Positions 21,578 through 33,146 of a DNA stretch of 64,000 bases are shown piece by piece. The translations under genes were made by a program, and so were the position numbers. Numbering within the stretch: position 1 is the stretch's first letter; the number at the start of each line of letters is the position of its first letter. Source of the DNA: Cytospora piceicola (lineage: Eukaryota; Ascomycota; Sordariomycetes; Diaporthales; Cytosporaceae); contig JALQBC010000005.1 of assembly GCA_023375675.1 (NCBI GenBank), positions 248,001-312,000 on the forward strand. Reading direction: 5' to 3'. The notes beneath the pieces are model-generated. The model ran no database searches. It saw only the letters and a list, made by a program, of their open reading frames with translations, and was not told the origin of the DNA.

Positions 21578-23028
21578 CTATTTCTCCTCTAGTCCAAACA
21601 CCTTGGCCGTGTTGTGCCATGCAGCCTCGCAGACTTCCTCGACCGACACGCCCTTGATGCCAGCCACGATCTTAGCCACCCTCTCGATTGTACATGGCTC
21701 GTTGCGGCTCTTGACCATGGCCCCCTCGACCCACTTCTCCTTCTTGACCGACTTGAACCGCTCCATCACCTCGGGTTCTTTCTTCTGGGGCTTCTTGGAT
21801 GACTGCTGCTGTTTCTTAGGAGCCGGTGTTGGTGCCGGTGGCGCCGCCTCTCCGTTCTCCGCCCGGGCGCCCCCGGCTCCGGATTCCGGCACTGGCTCCG
21901 AGGCGGCCTTCTCGACAGCAGCCTTCTCAGCAGCGGCCTGCTCGGCGGCAGCCTTCTCCTGCCTGTCCATCTCGACGAGGTACTTCCACCCCTCGTGGCT
22001 CGGGCGCACCTCACACCACGGGCCGTCCGTCTCGATCATCAGCCTGTCCAGCCTGACGGCCTTGACGACGTCGCAGTTCTCGGCCGTCTTGAAGCTGCAG
22101 CCGTTCAGGCCGATGTGCAGGCCGAGATCCATCAGCTCTCCCATCTCCTCCGCCGTGCCCGTGAAGCTATGCACCACGCCGCCCTTCTCCAGCCTCTCCA
22201 GCCGGTCACCAAAGGCCGTCTTCAGACAGGCCACGAAGTCGGCGTGCGCGGCGCGCGAGTGCAGGAACAGGGGCAGCTGCGGGCTCAGCGACGCGGCGAG
22301 GGCGAGCTGGGCGCCGAACGAGTGCAGCTGGAGCGCCCTGGAGCAGTAGTGCAGGCGGTCGTAGTCGAGGCCGAACTCGCCCAAGGAGACCAGGCCGCCG
22401 GACGGGCCGCGGGCGCCCTGGACCAGGGCGCGCAGGCCCGAGATGATGGCCTCGGTCTTCTCAGCGTCGGCGACCTGGCCGCCCGGCAGGGGCGCGTCGG
22501 GGTCCGGGCCGCACGCCGGGGTGTGCTCGCCGTCGCCGTCCTCCTCGTGGGAGTGCGGGTGGGCGGCGTCGAAGATGGAGGAGGAGCAGGGGTGGATGCC
22601 TGCTGTGGTGTATACGGTTCCGGCTGGGGGTCATGTTAGTGTGGTTCTCTAGACGCTGTGTTGGGGAAACTCACGATATTCCCTTGCTATCGCGAGGGCG
22701 TCCCTGGAGCTCTTGAAGCTGGACCCAGTGACGATGAGTTTCGTGCATCCGACCTGGCGGGCGCGGTCTATCACGCCGCTCAAGTCGTCTTCGTGTCGCT
22801 GTTTTCCATTGTACACACCCCGGAATATGGGATCGGCAAGGTTGATTCCGATCTGAGGCCGGTCAGTTTGTGTGTTGGAGACCGGGACCTTGATGTCCGT
22901 CCCGGATCTGCGGAGCGGGTTCGGAGGCAGGGGAGAAAGGGACGTACATCGATGTATCTTGGTTTATAAGTCTGATTTGGGGTTACGTGGGCGGCTCCTG
23001 AGAACGGAGCTATCGATGGAGACGCCAT
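21578..23028 (-). CDS. TatD-family metal-dependent deoxyribonuclease, TATDN1-like
   Basis: Three exons are inferred: 23028-22948, 22852-22675 and 22623-21578 (minus strand), with GTACGT and GTGAGT donors and CAG acceptors, about 434 residues. The protein opens with 'RYIDIGINLADPIFRGVYNG', the eukaryotic TATDN1-type start in which the classical HxH metal site is altered. It then shows 'GEFGLDYDR' (Glu ligand), 'LFLHSR' (His), 'VVHSFTGT' (His) and 'IETDGPWC' (Asp), the amidohydrolase-fold metal ligands. The family has 3'-5' exonuclease/DNase activity. An Ala/Glu/Pro/Lys-rich insert of about 80 residues interrupts the C-terminal part and is probably disordered. An upstream in-frame ATG at 23133 would add 35 basic residues resembling a mitochondrial presequence. 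The gene is divergent from RNR1 and convergent with CHL4. Confidence 0.85.
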
Positions 23029-23133
23029 CCTGGCCGGTGCACAGAAAGAAGACGAGAATGGACTCGTTGAGGGGAGTAGAAAGCACTGTTTGGTACCCAG
23101 TCTTCGTCCCAGTCCCAGTCTTCTCACGACCAT

Positions 23134-23884
23134 CCCTATTCAATCAAGTACTCGAATGAGAAAAGGCGTGGCAGCAATACCTATGTAGGTACCTAGGTAG
23201 TCAAGAGAACACCCACTCTGCGTCATTCTTTGTGCCGCTCGCTTAATTGTAGTTGGACCGCGATGGCGTATTAACAGATGGAGTCGCCAAAATGTCAGTC
23301 AAATTGGTAGCGCGTAAAGTGCCTATTTCGGCGCCCTAGCAACGACTGGCAACCTTGAAATCCATGGATCTTAGTGGCGCCCACACTACCTACCTAAGTC
23401 TCTACCTGGCCCTGCTAGCCATCTACGGATGGATGTGTAAGGATTTACTTACAAATCCCCCGTAATAAATCCTGTACGTACTTAGTAGGGTGAGTTCATT
23501 GTTTTCTGCAGGGGGGTGGCGCCTGGTGGCCTGTGCCAAAATGCGCGTCCACAGTCATCCAGACGCGTTTTGCGGGTTGGGACTACGCGCTTTCAGTGAA
23601 AGTGCGACTACTTAAAATCTGGACGAGGTGCGGCACCATTCTTTCCCATCTTCCACGCTTCAATTCCACACAAAACTCTACATACCACATACTCAAACTT
23701 GAGACCGAGGACTTCTGGCATTACCTCGCGGACCTGTTCTCTTCTGTTGTCCCATCGCACTGCCAAACCATCCTGTTCTCTATTCCATAAATTCCGAAGT
23801 GCAGGTCGCCACTTGTCGACAGCCTGCCCCTCCTTCCCTTTATTTCACCCCGTAACAGTCCTCTCCTCACAACACACCGACGCG
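23134..23884. promoter_or_regulatory. Divergent TatD/RNR1 promoter with MCB-type sites
   Basis: This region holds one perfect MluI cell-cycle box ACGCGT at 23563-23568, about 320 bp upstream of the RNR1 ATG. Related GCGCGT cores lie at 23310-23315, 23543-23548 and, inverted, 23585-23590. MCB elements bound by MBF (Mbp1/Swi6, or DSC1 in fission yeast) drive S-phase expression of ribonucleotide reductase genes, so periodic control of RNR1 is a reasonable inference. A CCTAGG palindrome cluster is at 23179-23201. No gene is seen. Confidence 0.6.
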
Positions 23885-26821
23885 ATGTTCGTGAGAAAGC
23901 GAGGCAAGTTTCCCTCATCTATACTCTTGGCCACGTAAAAAGTCTAACTCTCTACCAGATGGACGCCAGGAGCGCGTCCAATTTGACAAAATCACAGCGC
24001 GTGTCTCACGACTGTGTTACGGTCTCGACATGAACCATGTCGACCCTGTTATGATCACACAGAAGGTCATCAACGGCGTGTACGGTGGTGTCACGACAAT
24101 CCAGCTTGACGATCTCGTTAGTCGCCCTCTTCAGCCCCCCTCCAAGTTCTAGTTTTGAGTGCTAACATCTTTTTCCGTGTCCCAGGCTGCCGAGACTGCC
24201 GCGTACATGACCGTCACCCACCCGGACTACGCCATCCTTGCTGCCCGTATTGCAGTTTCCAACCTCCACAAGCAGACCAAGAAGCAATGGTCCTCGGTTA
24301 TCAGCGACCTCTACCACTATGTCAACCCCAGGAACCGCACGGCCTCGCCCATGATCTCCCAGGAGACGTACGACTGTGTCATGCGCCACAAGGAGGAGCT
24401 CGATTCGGCTATTGTATATGACCGAGACTTCGGATACCAATACTTCGGCTTCAAGACTTTGGAGCGATCATACCTCCTCAAGCTCGATGGCAAGGTTGTC
24501 GAGCGGCCACAGCACATGATCATGCGTGTTGCTGTTGGTATCTGGGGAGATGATATCGAGAAAGTCATCGAGACATACAATCTGATGTCGCACAAATACT
24601 TTACACACGCATCGCCTACACTATTCAACGCTGGTACTCCCCAGCCTCAGCTCTCGTCGTGCTTCCTTGTCGACATCAAGGATGACAGTATTGAGGGTAT
24701 ATACGACACTCTCAAGACCTGCGCCATGATCTCCAAGATGGCCGGAGGTATCGGTCTGAACGTCCACCGTATCCGTGCCACTGGCTCTTATATCGCCGGT
24801 ACCAACGGCACGTCCAACGGCATTATTCCCATGCTTCGTGTCTTCAACAACACCGCCCGTTATGTTGACCAGGGTGGCAATAAGCGTCCAGGCGCATTTG
24901 CGATCTACCTGGAGCCATGGCACGCTGATGTCTTCGAGTTCCTCGACCTGCGAAAGAACCACGGTAAAGAGGAGGTCCGAGCTCGCGATCTCTTCCTCGC
25001 CCTCTGGATTCCTGACCTCTTCATGAAGCGGGTCGAGAAGAATGGTGACTGGACTCTCATGTGCCCCAACGAGTGCCCTGGTCTTGCCGACGTCTACGGC
25101 GACGAGTTCGAGGCCCTGTATGAGAAGTACGAGAGAGAAGGCCGCGGCCGCAAGACTATGAAGGCCCAGAAGCTGTGGTACGCCGTTCTCGAGGCCCAGA
25201 CCGAGACCGGCAACCCCTTCATGCTGTACAAGGATGCCTGCAACCGCAAGAGCAACCAGAAGAACTTGGGAACTATTCGCAGCTCCAACCTGTGCACCGA
25301 GATCATCGAGTACTGCGCTCCCGACGAGGTCGCAGTCTGCAACCTTGCCTCCATTGCTCTGCCGGCATATGTCGACTACGACAACAACTGCTACGACTTC
25401 CAGCGGCTGCACGAGGTCACCCAGGTCGTTGTCCGCAACCTGAACAGGATTATCGATGTCAACCACTACCCCGTAAAGGAGGCGTACAACAGCAACATGC
25501 GACACAGGCCCATTGGTGTTGGTGTCCAGGGTCTTGCTGATGCCTTCTTGGCTCTCCGTATGCCTTTCGAGTCCCCTGAGGCTCGCGAGCTGAACAAGCA
25601 AATCTTCGAGACCATCTACCACGCTGCCTTGACTGCGTCTTGCGACATCGCCAAGGTTGACGGCCCATACCAGACATACGAGGGATCTCCCGTCTCTCAG
25701 GGCGAACTCCAGTATGATATGTGGAACGTCAAGCCTTCTGACCTTTGGGACTGGGAGGCCTTGAAGGCAAAGATCAAGGAGCACGGTATCCGAAACAGCT
25801 TGCTGATGGCACCCATGCCTACTGCATCCACGTCGCAGATTCTGGGTAACAACGAGTGCTTCGAGCCATACACCTCCAACATCTACCAGCGACGTGTGCT
25901 TGCTGGCGAGTTCCAGGTCGTCAACCCATGGCTGCTCAGGGACCTCACGGAGATTGGCTTGTGGTCTGAGGCTATGAAGAACCGGATCATTGCCGAGGAC
26001 GGTTCTATCCAGAACATCCCCAGCATCCCAGCTGATATCAAGGCTCTGTACAAGACCGTCTGGGAGGTTTCCCAGAGGACGATTGTCCAGATGTCTGCTG
26101 ACCGCGGTGCCTTCATCGACCAGTCACAATCGCTCAACATCCACATGCGTGAGCCCACCATGGGCAAGATCACTAGCATGCACTTCACTGGCTGGAAGCT
26201 GGGTCTCAAGACTGGCATGTACTACCTCCGCACACAGGCGGCGGCGGCACCCATTCAGTTCACGGTCGATCAAGAGGCCCTCAAGATCCAGGAACAGACG
26301 ACAACGAAGCACAGTGGACTGGGCAAGCGGGCCCCTCCGGCGGGCATGTACACGCTCCCAAGCTCATCAGTCCGCCCCATGTACGCAAAGAAGCAGTCGA
26401 TCGGCAATGGTGCCGCCGCGTTGTCTAACGGTGTCCCCACGCCCAGCACCACCCCGCCACCTGTCAGCAAAGTCGACTCCGAGACGGCGTCGCATGTCTT
26501 GACGACTCCATCTAGGCCTAAGGATGTCCCCTTCAAGGCTGATCAGGAGGAGGGCGAAAGCCCCAAGGCCCTGCCTGTCGAGCCAGCCGGCGAGCAGCCC
26601 TCGGAGGAGCAGCTCGCTGAGCCCGCCGCCGACGGCGAGAAGCCCGCTGGCCAGTCTGAGGACAAGGATGAGGACAGTGCTGACAGGGAGATGGACATCT
26701 ATTCGCAAGCTGCCCTTCAATGTAAGCCCATCCATCACATCGCTATCCCATATGGTCTGAACTAACAAGTCTCGTAGGTAGCATTGACAACCCAGAATCC
26801 TGCGTCATGTGCAGCGGTTAA
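23885..26821 (+). CDS. RNR1: Ribonucleoside-diphosphate reductase large subunit
   Basis: Four exons are inferred: 23885-23903, 23959-24116, 24186-26721 and 26778-26821, giving 918 residues. The enzyme reduces ribonucleoside diphosphates to deoxy forms and is the cytosolic rate-limiting step of dNTP supply. The N-terminus '[18 protein letters not shown]' begins the ATP-cone allosteric domain. Active-site residues C218 ('SSCFLV'), N427, C429 and E431 ('[11 protein letters not shown]') and C444 ('VAVCNLAS') fall at the expected places, and 'PMPTASTSQ' is the substrate-phosphate loop. The last exon supplies the redox pair C913/C916 ('CVMCSG'). The first intron (23904-23958) has a GC donor, GCAAGT; the others are GT-AG. 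The tail from ~750 to ~905 is low-complexity and longer than in animals. The Neurospora orthologue is un-24. The last intron has an ACTAAC branch site. Confidence 0.96.
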
Positions 26822-29800
26822 GCAATAAGATAGACGCTCGGTGCGATGACTACGAGATAATGTTGATGGATTTGACGAGATGACATCGTTAATGTTCTTT
26901 TGGGCATGGGTACATTCAAGGGTAGGTTCAGGGTGGCATACATTGCTTGCGAGAGTCTCTTGTAAAACGGGGGCTGGGGCTGGGGCTGTTGTACATACAG
27001 CAGCGACGGCAACGTAGGCGACACTGGAAGGATGATGGTGAGGCATGTGAGAGGGCACATTTCCGTCTCAGTGTCACCAAGACCCTTTCTGTTCTATTCT
27101 TTCTTTCTTTTCTTTTCCTTTCTTGTTATACCACTGCATTCTATGTTGGATTAGGGACGGCCATGGGATTTTTATAAATATGAATATTATTTGAAACAAA
27201 TAATTCTGCTTGCCTGCTTGCTGTGGCTGCCGTGATCGAACGCCGCGTGCGTCTAGATCAAACTGGGCTCGACCTCATTACCGGTAGTGAACTAAGTTCC
27301 CCCTTGTGTCGCCTTGCACATACTTAGCCTTGTGTCCTCCTCAGGGGTGCCCAGGCGACGGCGTCGGACTTCGTACTCATGTTTCTGGCGGCGGACCGGC
27401 GACCCCTTTAATGTTCTAGAAGCGACCATGTCACCTCGTCCTGGAGCAGAATTCTCACCCCGGACCTGAGCGATTCGTTGAGGACATACATAGAGGACAA
27501 AATCATGTAATCAAGGGAATCTGAACTTCTTAGGGAGACCTTTCGTGCTCTTGTCGATTCCCCCCGTCTCTTCCTCCTGAAGGCGAAGGGCTTGCAGTGT
27601 TTATCAGTCATGTGAAAAGACAAGCTTCCCCCGGGTATACGAGAGCCCTGCAGTTACAAGCTCCAACCTTGGAGGCTGTCCTAGGATGAATGCCTGTATC
27701 GAGTCTTTGCCCTCCCCTCTATCTATCCCTTACTATTGTGTAGCTCGAAACTGCGCTGGGGGCTGGAAAAAGCAGAACATACTCATTTGTGTTCTGTCCA
27801 GAGTTAACGCAGGAACCCATCTTGATTTGCAAATTTCAATGGAGAAGTGGTTGGATTTCTCCAGTCGGTCTTCAGATGACATACTAGGAACTGAGAGCCG
27901 TAGTAATTACAAAATAGCCAGTGGCTGGCCTGTCTATGGCTGTAGTTCGGTCCGACAGCACCGCCGTCTAGGTTCTAGGTTGCCTAGTATCGCTAGCCCG
28001 TGTATGCTTGGGCGCTGGTACCTGAAGCCATCAACGGTAGGACAAGCTGGGGGGACGCCATCCCGCGGAGCTGGGCTCCTTTGGTATACCGTTAACCGTT
28101 CTAACGGCCGAACGGCCGGACGGACAAGCTGGTGGAAGCTACAATGGAGCTGGCTATCTGACTATCAACAGACTGCCGTTTCCCCATTGGTGAAGGACGG
28201 TGTCCAAGAGCAAATCACGCATGCAAGCATCGTCAGTCAATACCTAGGTATCGTATAATGATCGAGTCGTTCCAATACCCGCAACCAATGCGCCTGGGTC
28301 GCAAGCTTCACCATCAGTGCCACCATTGGCAGGTCTTGACCTAATGAAGCGGCCTGGCTAGACTGCACTCGACTATCAGCACATCAAATGGACCCATCCA
28401 CGGCGCGGCTGAACCTGGCTGGCTTGCGGTCGCTCAGCTTGGTCTGTTCGGCCGGAGCCATTAGAGGCCTCATTTCGGAATGGTCCAATCAGGACGGGGC
28501 AGCTGAGGACATAGCGGCGTCACAGCTGCGATGGGGGCGTGTCGATCCAGGTGCGGTCGCACCCACTCAACCTTAATGACCACCCCAAGAATGGCCGGAT
28601 TGTGGGTGGTGTGGTCCTTTGGCATGGCATGCATGACCTTGTTTGCCTTGGAGCAGCAATCTGCAACCCTGCTGGGAACGAAGGTATAGAGTTCTGACTG
28701 AAGTACGGGTTTCGGCAGCAGAGGAAATCCAATACATGTATCCTTCTGCAACGTCTCTATAGCTGGCTGCCGAAGCATTATGCTTCAACCGAGTGACTGA
28801 CCAAGGCGGACCTTTCCTATACGGATACGGGTCCTTATTTGAAATCTGACCTAGTATTTGCTGCCGCGGCACCTCCAGTGTTTCGCAATGACTGACACAC
28901 AAGAACACACGAGCGAGCAGGAACGTGGGCTAAAAGGCGGAGGGCGATCGAATAGATAGACGTGAAGCCAGACACGCCAGACGACGCCAAGCGGCCTAGT
29001 CTGGCTTGTATCGACGCTGATAAGATGAGATGTTCTGGATGTTGGACATTTTTGGGGTGTTGGGTATGTCTTGCCGAGACATGGGGGAACTGGCGCAGAT
29101 CGCGAGGAGGAAGGACGAGGAAGAGGAGGGAGCTGGGGGAAAGAGGAAGGTCGAACCAGAGCTGCCAGGCCATCGGGCTACTGGGCCGTAGGACAAGGAC
29201 CGAAGGCCGGTCAAAGAAACATGTTTAGCTGAGGAGGTACGTTGTCTGGAATTGAGGACGTTGCACGAACACACACACAAAAATCCGGGGGCGGGTGTTT
29301 TCAATAGTGATAAATACCTACCTGGGTATCTAGGGTATCTAGGTGGTAACACTACGGAGGAGGCCTGAGAGATCAACAGATCACCCAGGCCAGTTACCGA
29401 TCGGGTGAAGGCGGGGCGCCACGAGCGCGGCCAATGTTGATATGCATGGGCTCCAGGGCTCTTAGGCCTCCCGCGCACAGACCTGCCGTCGGTGTTAGTG
29501 TCGTTACTGTACTGTACTGTAGTTGTGTTGCAAGGTGCGCAGGTGCGTTGACGTTCCTGACCCTTGCTTACTGTGTAGTATGACATCACCACGGCAGATG
29601 GCCTCTGATGAAAAGAATGTTACCCAGATATGTCATTTTAGTCATCGAGGCGTCGTCTCGGTCTCAAGCCGTTGCAAAGAAATGTCATGTTGCAACTTCC
29701 TACGACGTCAACGGCTTTTGTTTATTTTTCACTCTTTTCCTCTTTCATAACTAGGCACGTTACTATGACCGGTAGCCCCTCCGATTCCCGTATACATCCT

Positions 29801-31950
29801 CGATGATGCGCGGTGCAGAGAACAAAGCCGTATCATTATCCCTGTCCATACTGGTAGACACAGTACCTAGCCACCTAGCTAAGTACCTGCGTACCAAGCT
29901 ACCTAGGTACCTTGCTAGCCATGTAAAGTTATGACACCCACACGAGCTTGAAAATCCTTGCAAGTACCTTCCGAACCCGAATCTGGACCAATTGCCCAAT
30001 GACAGGCGGCCAGCATTCGGGACCAGCATTCGGGACCAGCCTCCAGGCCCACTACGGGCCCACTCCCAATCCACCACACACACACTCAAAGTTGACTTCA
30101 TCTGTTCTTTGGAGCTTGCTTTACACTGGCTGAATGGCAGGACTGGTCTGCCAGTTTGCCAGGCTGCCAGGTTGCCAGCTGAGAAGCTGCCTTGCTTTTC
30201 GCCCACACTAGAAACTTGAACTTGCTGGTCTAGATGCCCTGGCTATGTGCTGGCCCTGCGGATCCACGACACAATACCTTCGCAACCAAGAATTCCAGAA
30301 CACAACGAGGAGCAGGGAGCAGGAGGCAGGAGGCAGGGCGGGGGCAAGGGCCTGGGCATGGGCAAGGCCTACTTACATACTTTATTTTATGCAAGGCCGT
30401 TCATCCATTGATCAGCGACCTCGGGCGTGTCCACGTAGCAGTCGTGAGATTTAGGTGGAGGAGAGGCAGTGACCATCTCTGGCGGTATTGGACAGAGAGA
30501 GCCCACAGTCCCTGACGATGAAGTGGTGTGAGTTTTTTTTCTTCCCCTTGACGAGTCCCTGACCGCTGTTGCGTAGCCTTGCGGAGTTTCAAGGTCGCTA
30601 CGGTGCTGCGTAATAAGTGCCTGTACCCGGGTCTGTGATACCGGTCGTGGTCCCATCAGGCGAAAGTTTCCGTTACATACCGCAAACACCGCTCTTGATC
30701 TTCTGTCCGATCATGTTCGGTTGTCCCGTCCAGCGGAATCGTTGAGGATGCCACCATTCGACCACATGACAATGAAGGTTTTTCTGTATGGACTGGGGGG
30801 CCAGGGAGAGGACCGCTACGGTTGGGGAGTGGAGGCCCGTTGTGAACCTTGTTGAAGAGGAAAGAGATGGCCAGCCCTGTTGTGGGTACGGTAGGCATTG
30901 TATGTAGGTATGTACTGGACCTAGGTACATACATGCTGCAGATGGAGAAATATGGGAGACTGCGGGCATCCGTCTGTGGTTACGGTGATCCTGGTTCGTG
31001 GCGGGGACGTTGGAGGCAGATAGTATCGCATTAGCTGAACACTCGCATCAACACGTGTATTGACTGTAGAAGAAATCATGGCATCAAGCCCTGTCAGAGC
31101 AGGGAAGCAAAGCAGGGAAAACAGAAAACAGGTCCTAAAAGTACTACCGTGTATAGTCATGGGCATCATGCGATGGGGCCTGACAACAACACAATACAAC
31201 ACACAGTAACTCATACCAGTGGGCTGGCGTGTGGCCAAGATGCAAGATGCAGGCGTTCCATGACAAGATGCTGGGATGCTGGGAGCTAGGCAAGGATGTG
31301 CAAGCCGGTTATGGAGGTCGACGGAAACCAAGGCAGGTACAACCTAGAACCAAGGTAGGTACAACCAGGACCAAGCTCCGGTACGGCAAATCAGGTGGCT
31401 TGATGCTTTCGCTCCAAGGTACCCCGCGTTGTACCTTCTGGAAAACTGACCAGTTTGGAAGGCACGACCTGTGGAGGCTTGCCCTGCTTCACCACATCAT
31501 CTCCTCAACTGTAGACGTCAAAGGCGTGCCTTCTTTTTCCTTCTTTTTTTCCTAACCTTCCTACCGTCTTGCATCTTGGAACCCTGGCAATCAACCTAGT
31601 CATAGTAAGTGCGCCCAATTACCCTTGTGAACCACTGCACTGTACGTCGATTCGTCGTACCTTCCCCCGGTCATCTTACTTGCACTTCATCTCATCTGCG
31701 CCCGTCTTTTAAGTTCCCCCATCACCCGCCCAACTTTTCTACTCTCCATCAATTCCTCCCTTCTGTTGTTTACTCACACACATACCAATCGCGAAACTTC
31801 GACGTGTTGACCAAAGAATTCTTTCTACTCCCTCCCAACAGCTTTCACATCTCCAGTATCACTGTCGCGCATCGACATTTCTGAATCTCAATACTTCCAA
31901 CACCAAATATCATCTCCACAACCCGACTCAACACACAACAAATCCACAAG
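26822..31950. other. 5-kb gene-poor region, no gene supported
   Basis: I see no gene with family resemblance or convincing splicing between RNR1 and the CFEM gene. Open frames such as 27686-28258 (+) and 28996-29592 (-) have irregular composition. The region holds CCTAGG palindromes (28242, 29340, 29865-29914, 30919), short direct repeats (15-bp unit near 30010-30040, 20-bp unit near 31325-31370) and purine-rich runs near 30300-30365. The last ~400 bp, pyrimidine-rich, are probably the promoter and leader of the CFEM gene. Confidence 0.5.
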
Positions 31951-33146
31951 ATGAAGTCCGCCGTCGTTCTCGTCAGCGCCCTCCTCGGTGCCGTTTGCGC
32001 CCAGGACGTCAGCTCTCTCCCTCAGTGTGGTGTAAGTAATTGCGTCTCTCGTCTGCTCTCCAGAAGTGCCCACGTGTTTGTTTCTCTGTGCTTGGATATG
32101 CGCCCTGCCGCTGCTCACTGACTTTCCGTCAAAACATGTTGTGTCGTCATTGCATGTGCTAACTCGCAACACAGCAAACCTGTGTCAACAACATGCTCGG
32201 TCAGGCTGCCAATCTGGGTTGCAGCAGCGCAGATGCCAACTGCCTGTGCGCCAACTCGGGCTTCGCCTACGGTCTTCGTGACTGTTCCAACGAGGCTTGC
32301 GGTGCTGAAGTTGCATCCTCTGTCGTGGCCTTCGGAGTCAACTACTGTTCTTGTAAGTAGAAGAAGCACCACCCCATTGCCCTCATTTCGTGTCGCACAT
32401 TGAATACTAATCTTCGTCTCCCCGATTCTACAGCCGCTGGCGTGGCTATCCCCACCACTGATGCCACCGTGACTTCTCCTACCGGTACAACCACCGCCAC
32501 CGCGACTGGCGGTGACGCCGGTGCCTCTTCGAGCGCCGTCACCACTGAGACTTACGGCACCACCATCACCAGTGGCAGCACGACTTTTGCCACTTCCGTT
32601 GCGACTACCATCTTCGGAGTTGGTGCTGGAGCTGGCGCGTCTGCCTCCAGCGCAGCCTCCGAAGCCTCCAGCGCAGCCTCCGATGCTTCCAGCTCGGCCG
32701 CCACTGCTGCCTCTGGTGCTGCCAACTCGGCCTCGAGCGCTGGTGCTTCTGCTTCCAGCGTTGCTTCTAGCATCGCAAGCGCTGCCGCTAGTTCCGCTTC
32801 CAACGTTGCGAGCTCTGCTGGCGCTGCTGCGAGCTCTGCTGGATCTGCCGCCACCTCTGCTGGTGGTGCTGCTAGCTCTGCCGCCACCTCTGCCGGTGGT
32901 GCTGCCAGCTCTGCTGCCACCTCTGCCGGTGGTGCTGTTAGCTCTGCTGCCGGCTCTGCCAGCTCTGCCGCCTCAGCCGCCGCGTCCAGTGCCAACCCCA
33001 AGAAGGGCGCCGTAAGTTTCTTTATGCTCCCACATTTTCCACGCCTCCTTCAAATTACTGACATTGCTGTTGTGCAGGCTTCCCAAATGACTGCCGCCCC
33101 CATCGGCTTCCTGGCTGCTGCCGGTGTCGCCGCTCTGCTCCTCTAA
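31951..33146 (+). CDS. CFEM-domain protein, probably GPI-anchored at the cell surface
   Basis: Four exons are inferred: 31951-32031, 32175-32352, 32434-33011 and 33078-33146, with GTAAGT donors throughout, about 301 residues. A signal peptide 'MKSAVVLVSALLGAVCAQ' is followed at residues ~19-87 by a CFEM domain with eight cysteines, including 'ADANCLC', where the Asp preceding the CxC is the residue that contributes to haem binding in Candida family members. Next comes a Ser/Thr-rich stretch and a long Ala/Ser/Gly repeat region, including 33-bp units of 'SSAATSAGGAA'. The last exon encodes a hydrophobic tail ending in 'GVAALLL', consistent with a GPI-anchor signal. Known roles of the family include wall integrity, haem uptake and host interaction; which applies here is unknown. 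Confidence 0.88.
32846..32952 (+). repeat. 33-bp coding repeats in the CFEM protein
   Basis: Three near-identical 33-bp units encode 11-residue 'SSAATSAGGAA'-type repeats in the Ala/Ser stalk of the CFEM protein. Such units can change copy number between strains. Confidence 0.7.

Noticed and set aside
24621..25784. 387-codon open frame on the minus strand
   Set aside because: It is a shadow of the RNR1 coding exon; the plus-strand protein has all active-site residues.
27225..27300. Possible tRNA with a GTTCGATC box
   Set aside because: The flanking bases cannot form a T stem, and no A box is visible.
27686..28258. 190-codon frame after RNR1
   Set aside because: Irregular composition, no recognisable domain, includes a CCTAGG palindrome of the intergenic type; probably chance.
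28996..29592. 198-codon frame on the minus strand
   Set aside because: Overlaps intergenic repeats and contrary open frames; no motif or splice support.
26822..31950. Transposon or RIP-degraded repeat
   Set aside because: No terminal repeats, transposase or reverse-transcriptase fragments were seen, and the base composition is not strongly AT-rich.
32552..33001. Ala/Glu-rich frame opposite the CFEM protein
   Set aside because: It is a shadow of the Ala/Ser repeat; it has no signal or motif of its own.
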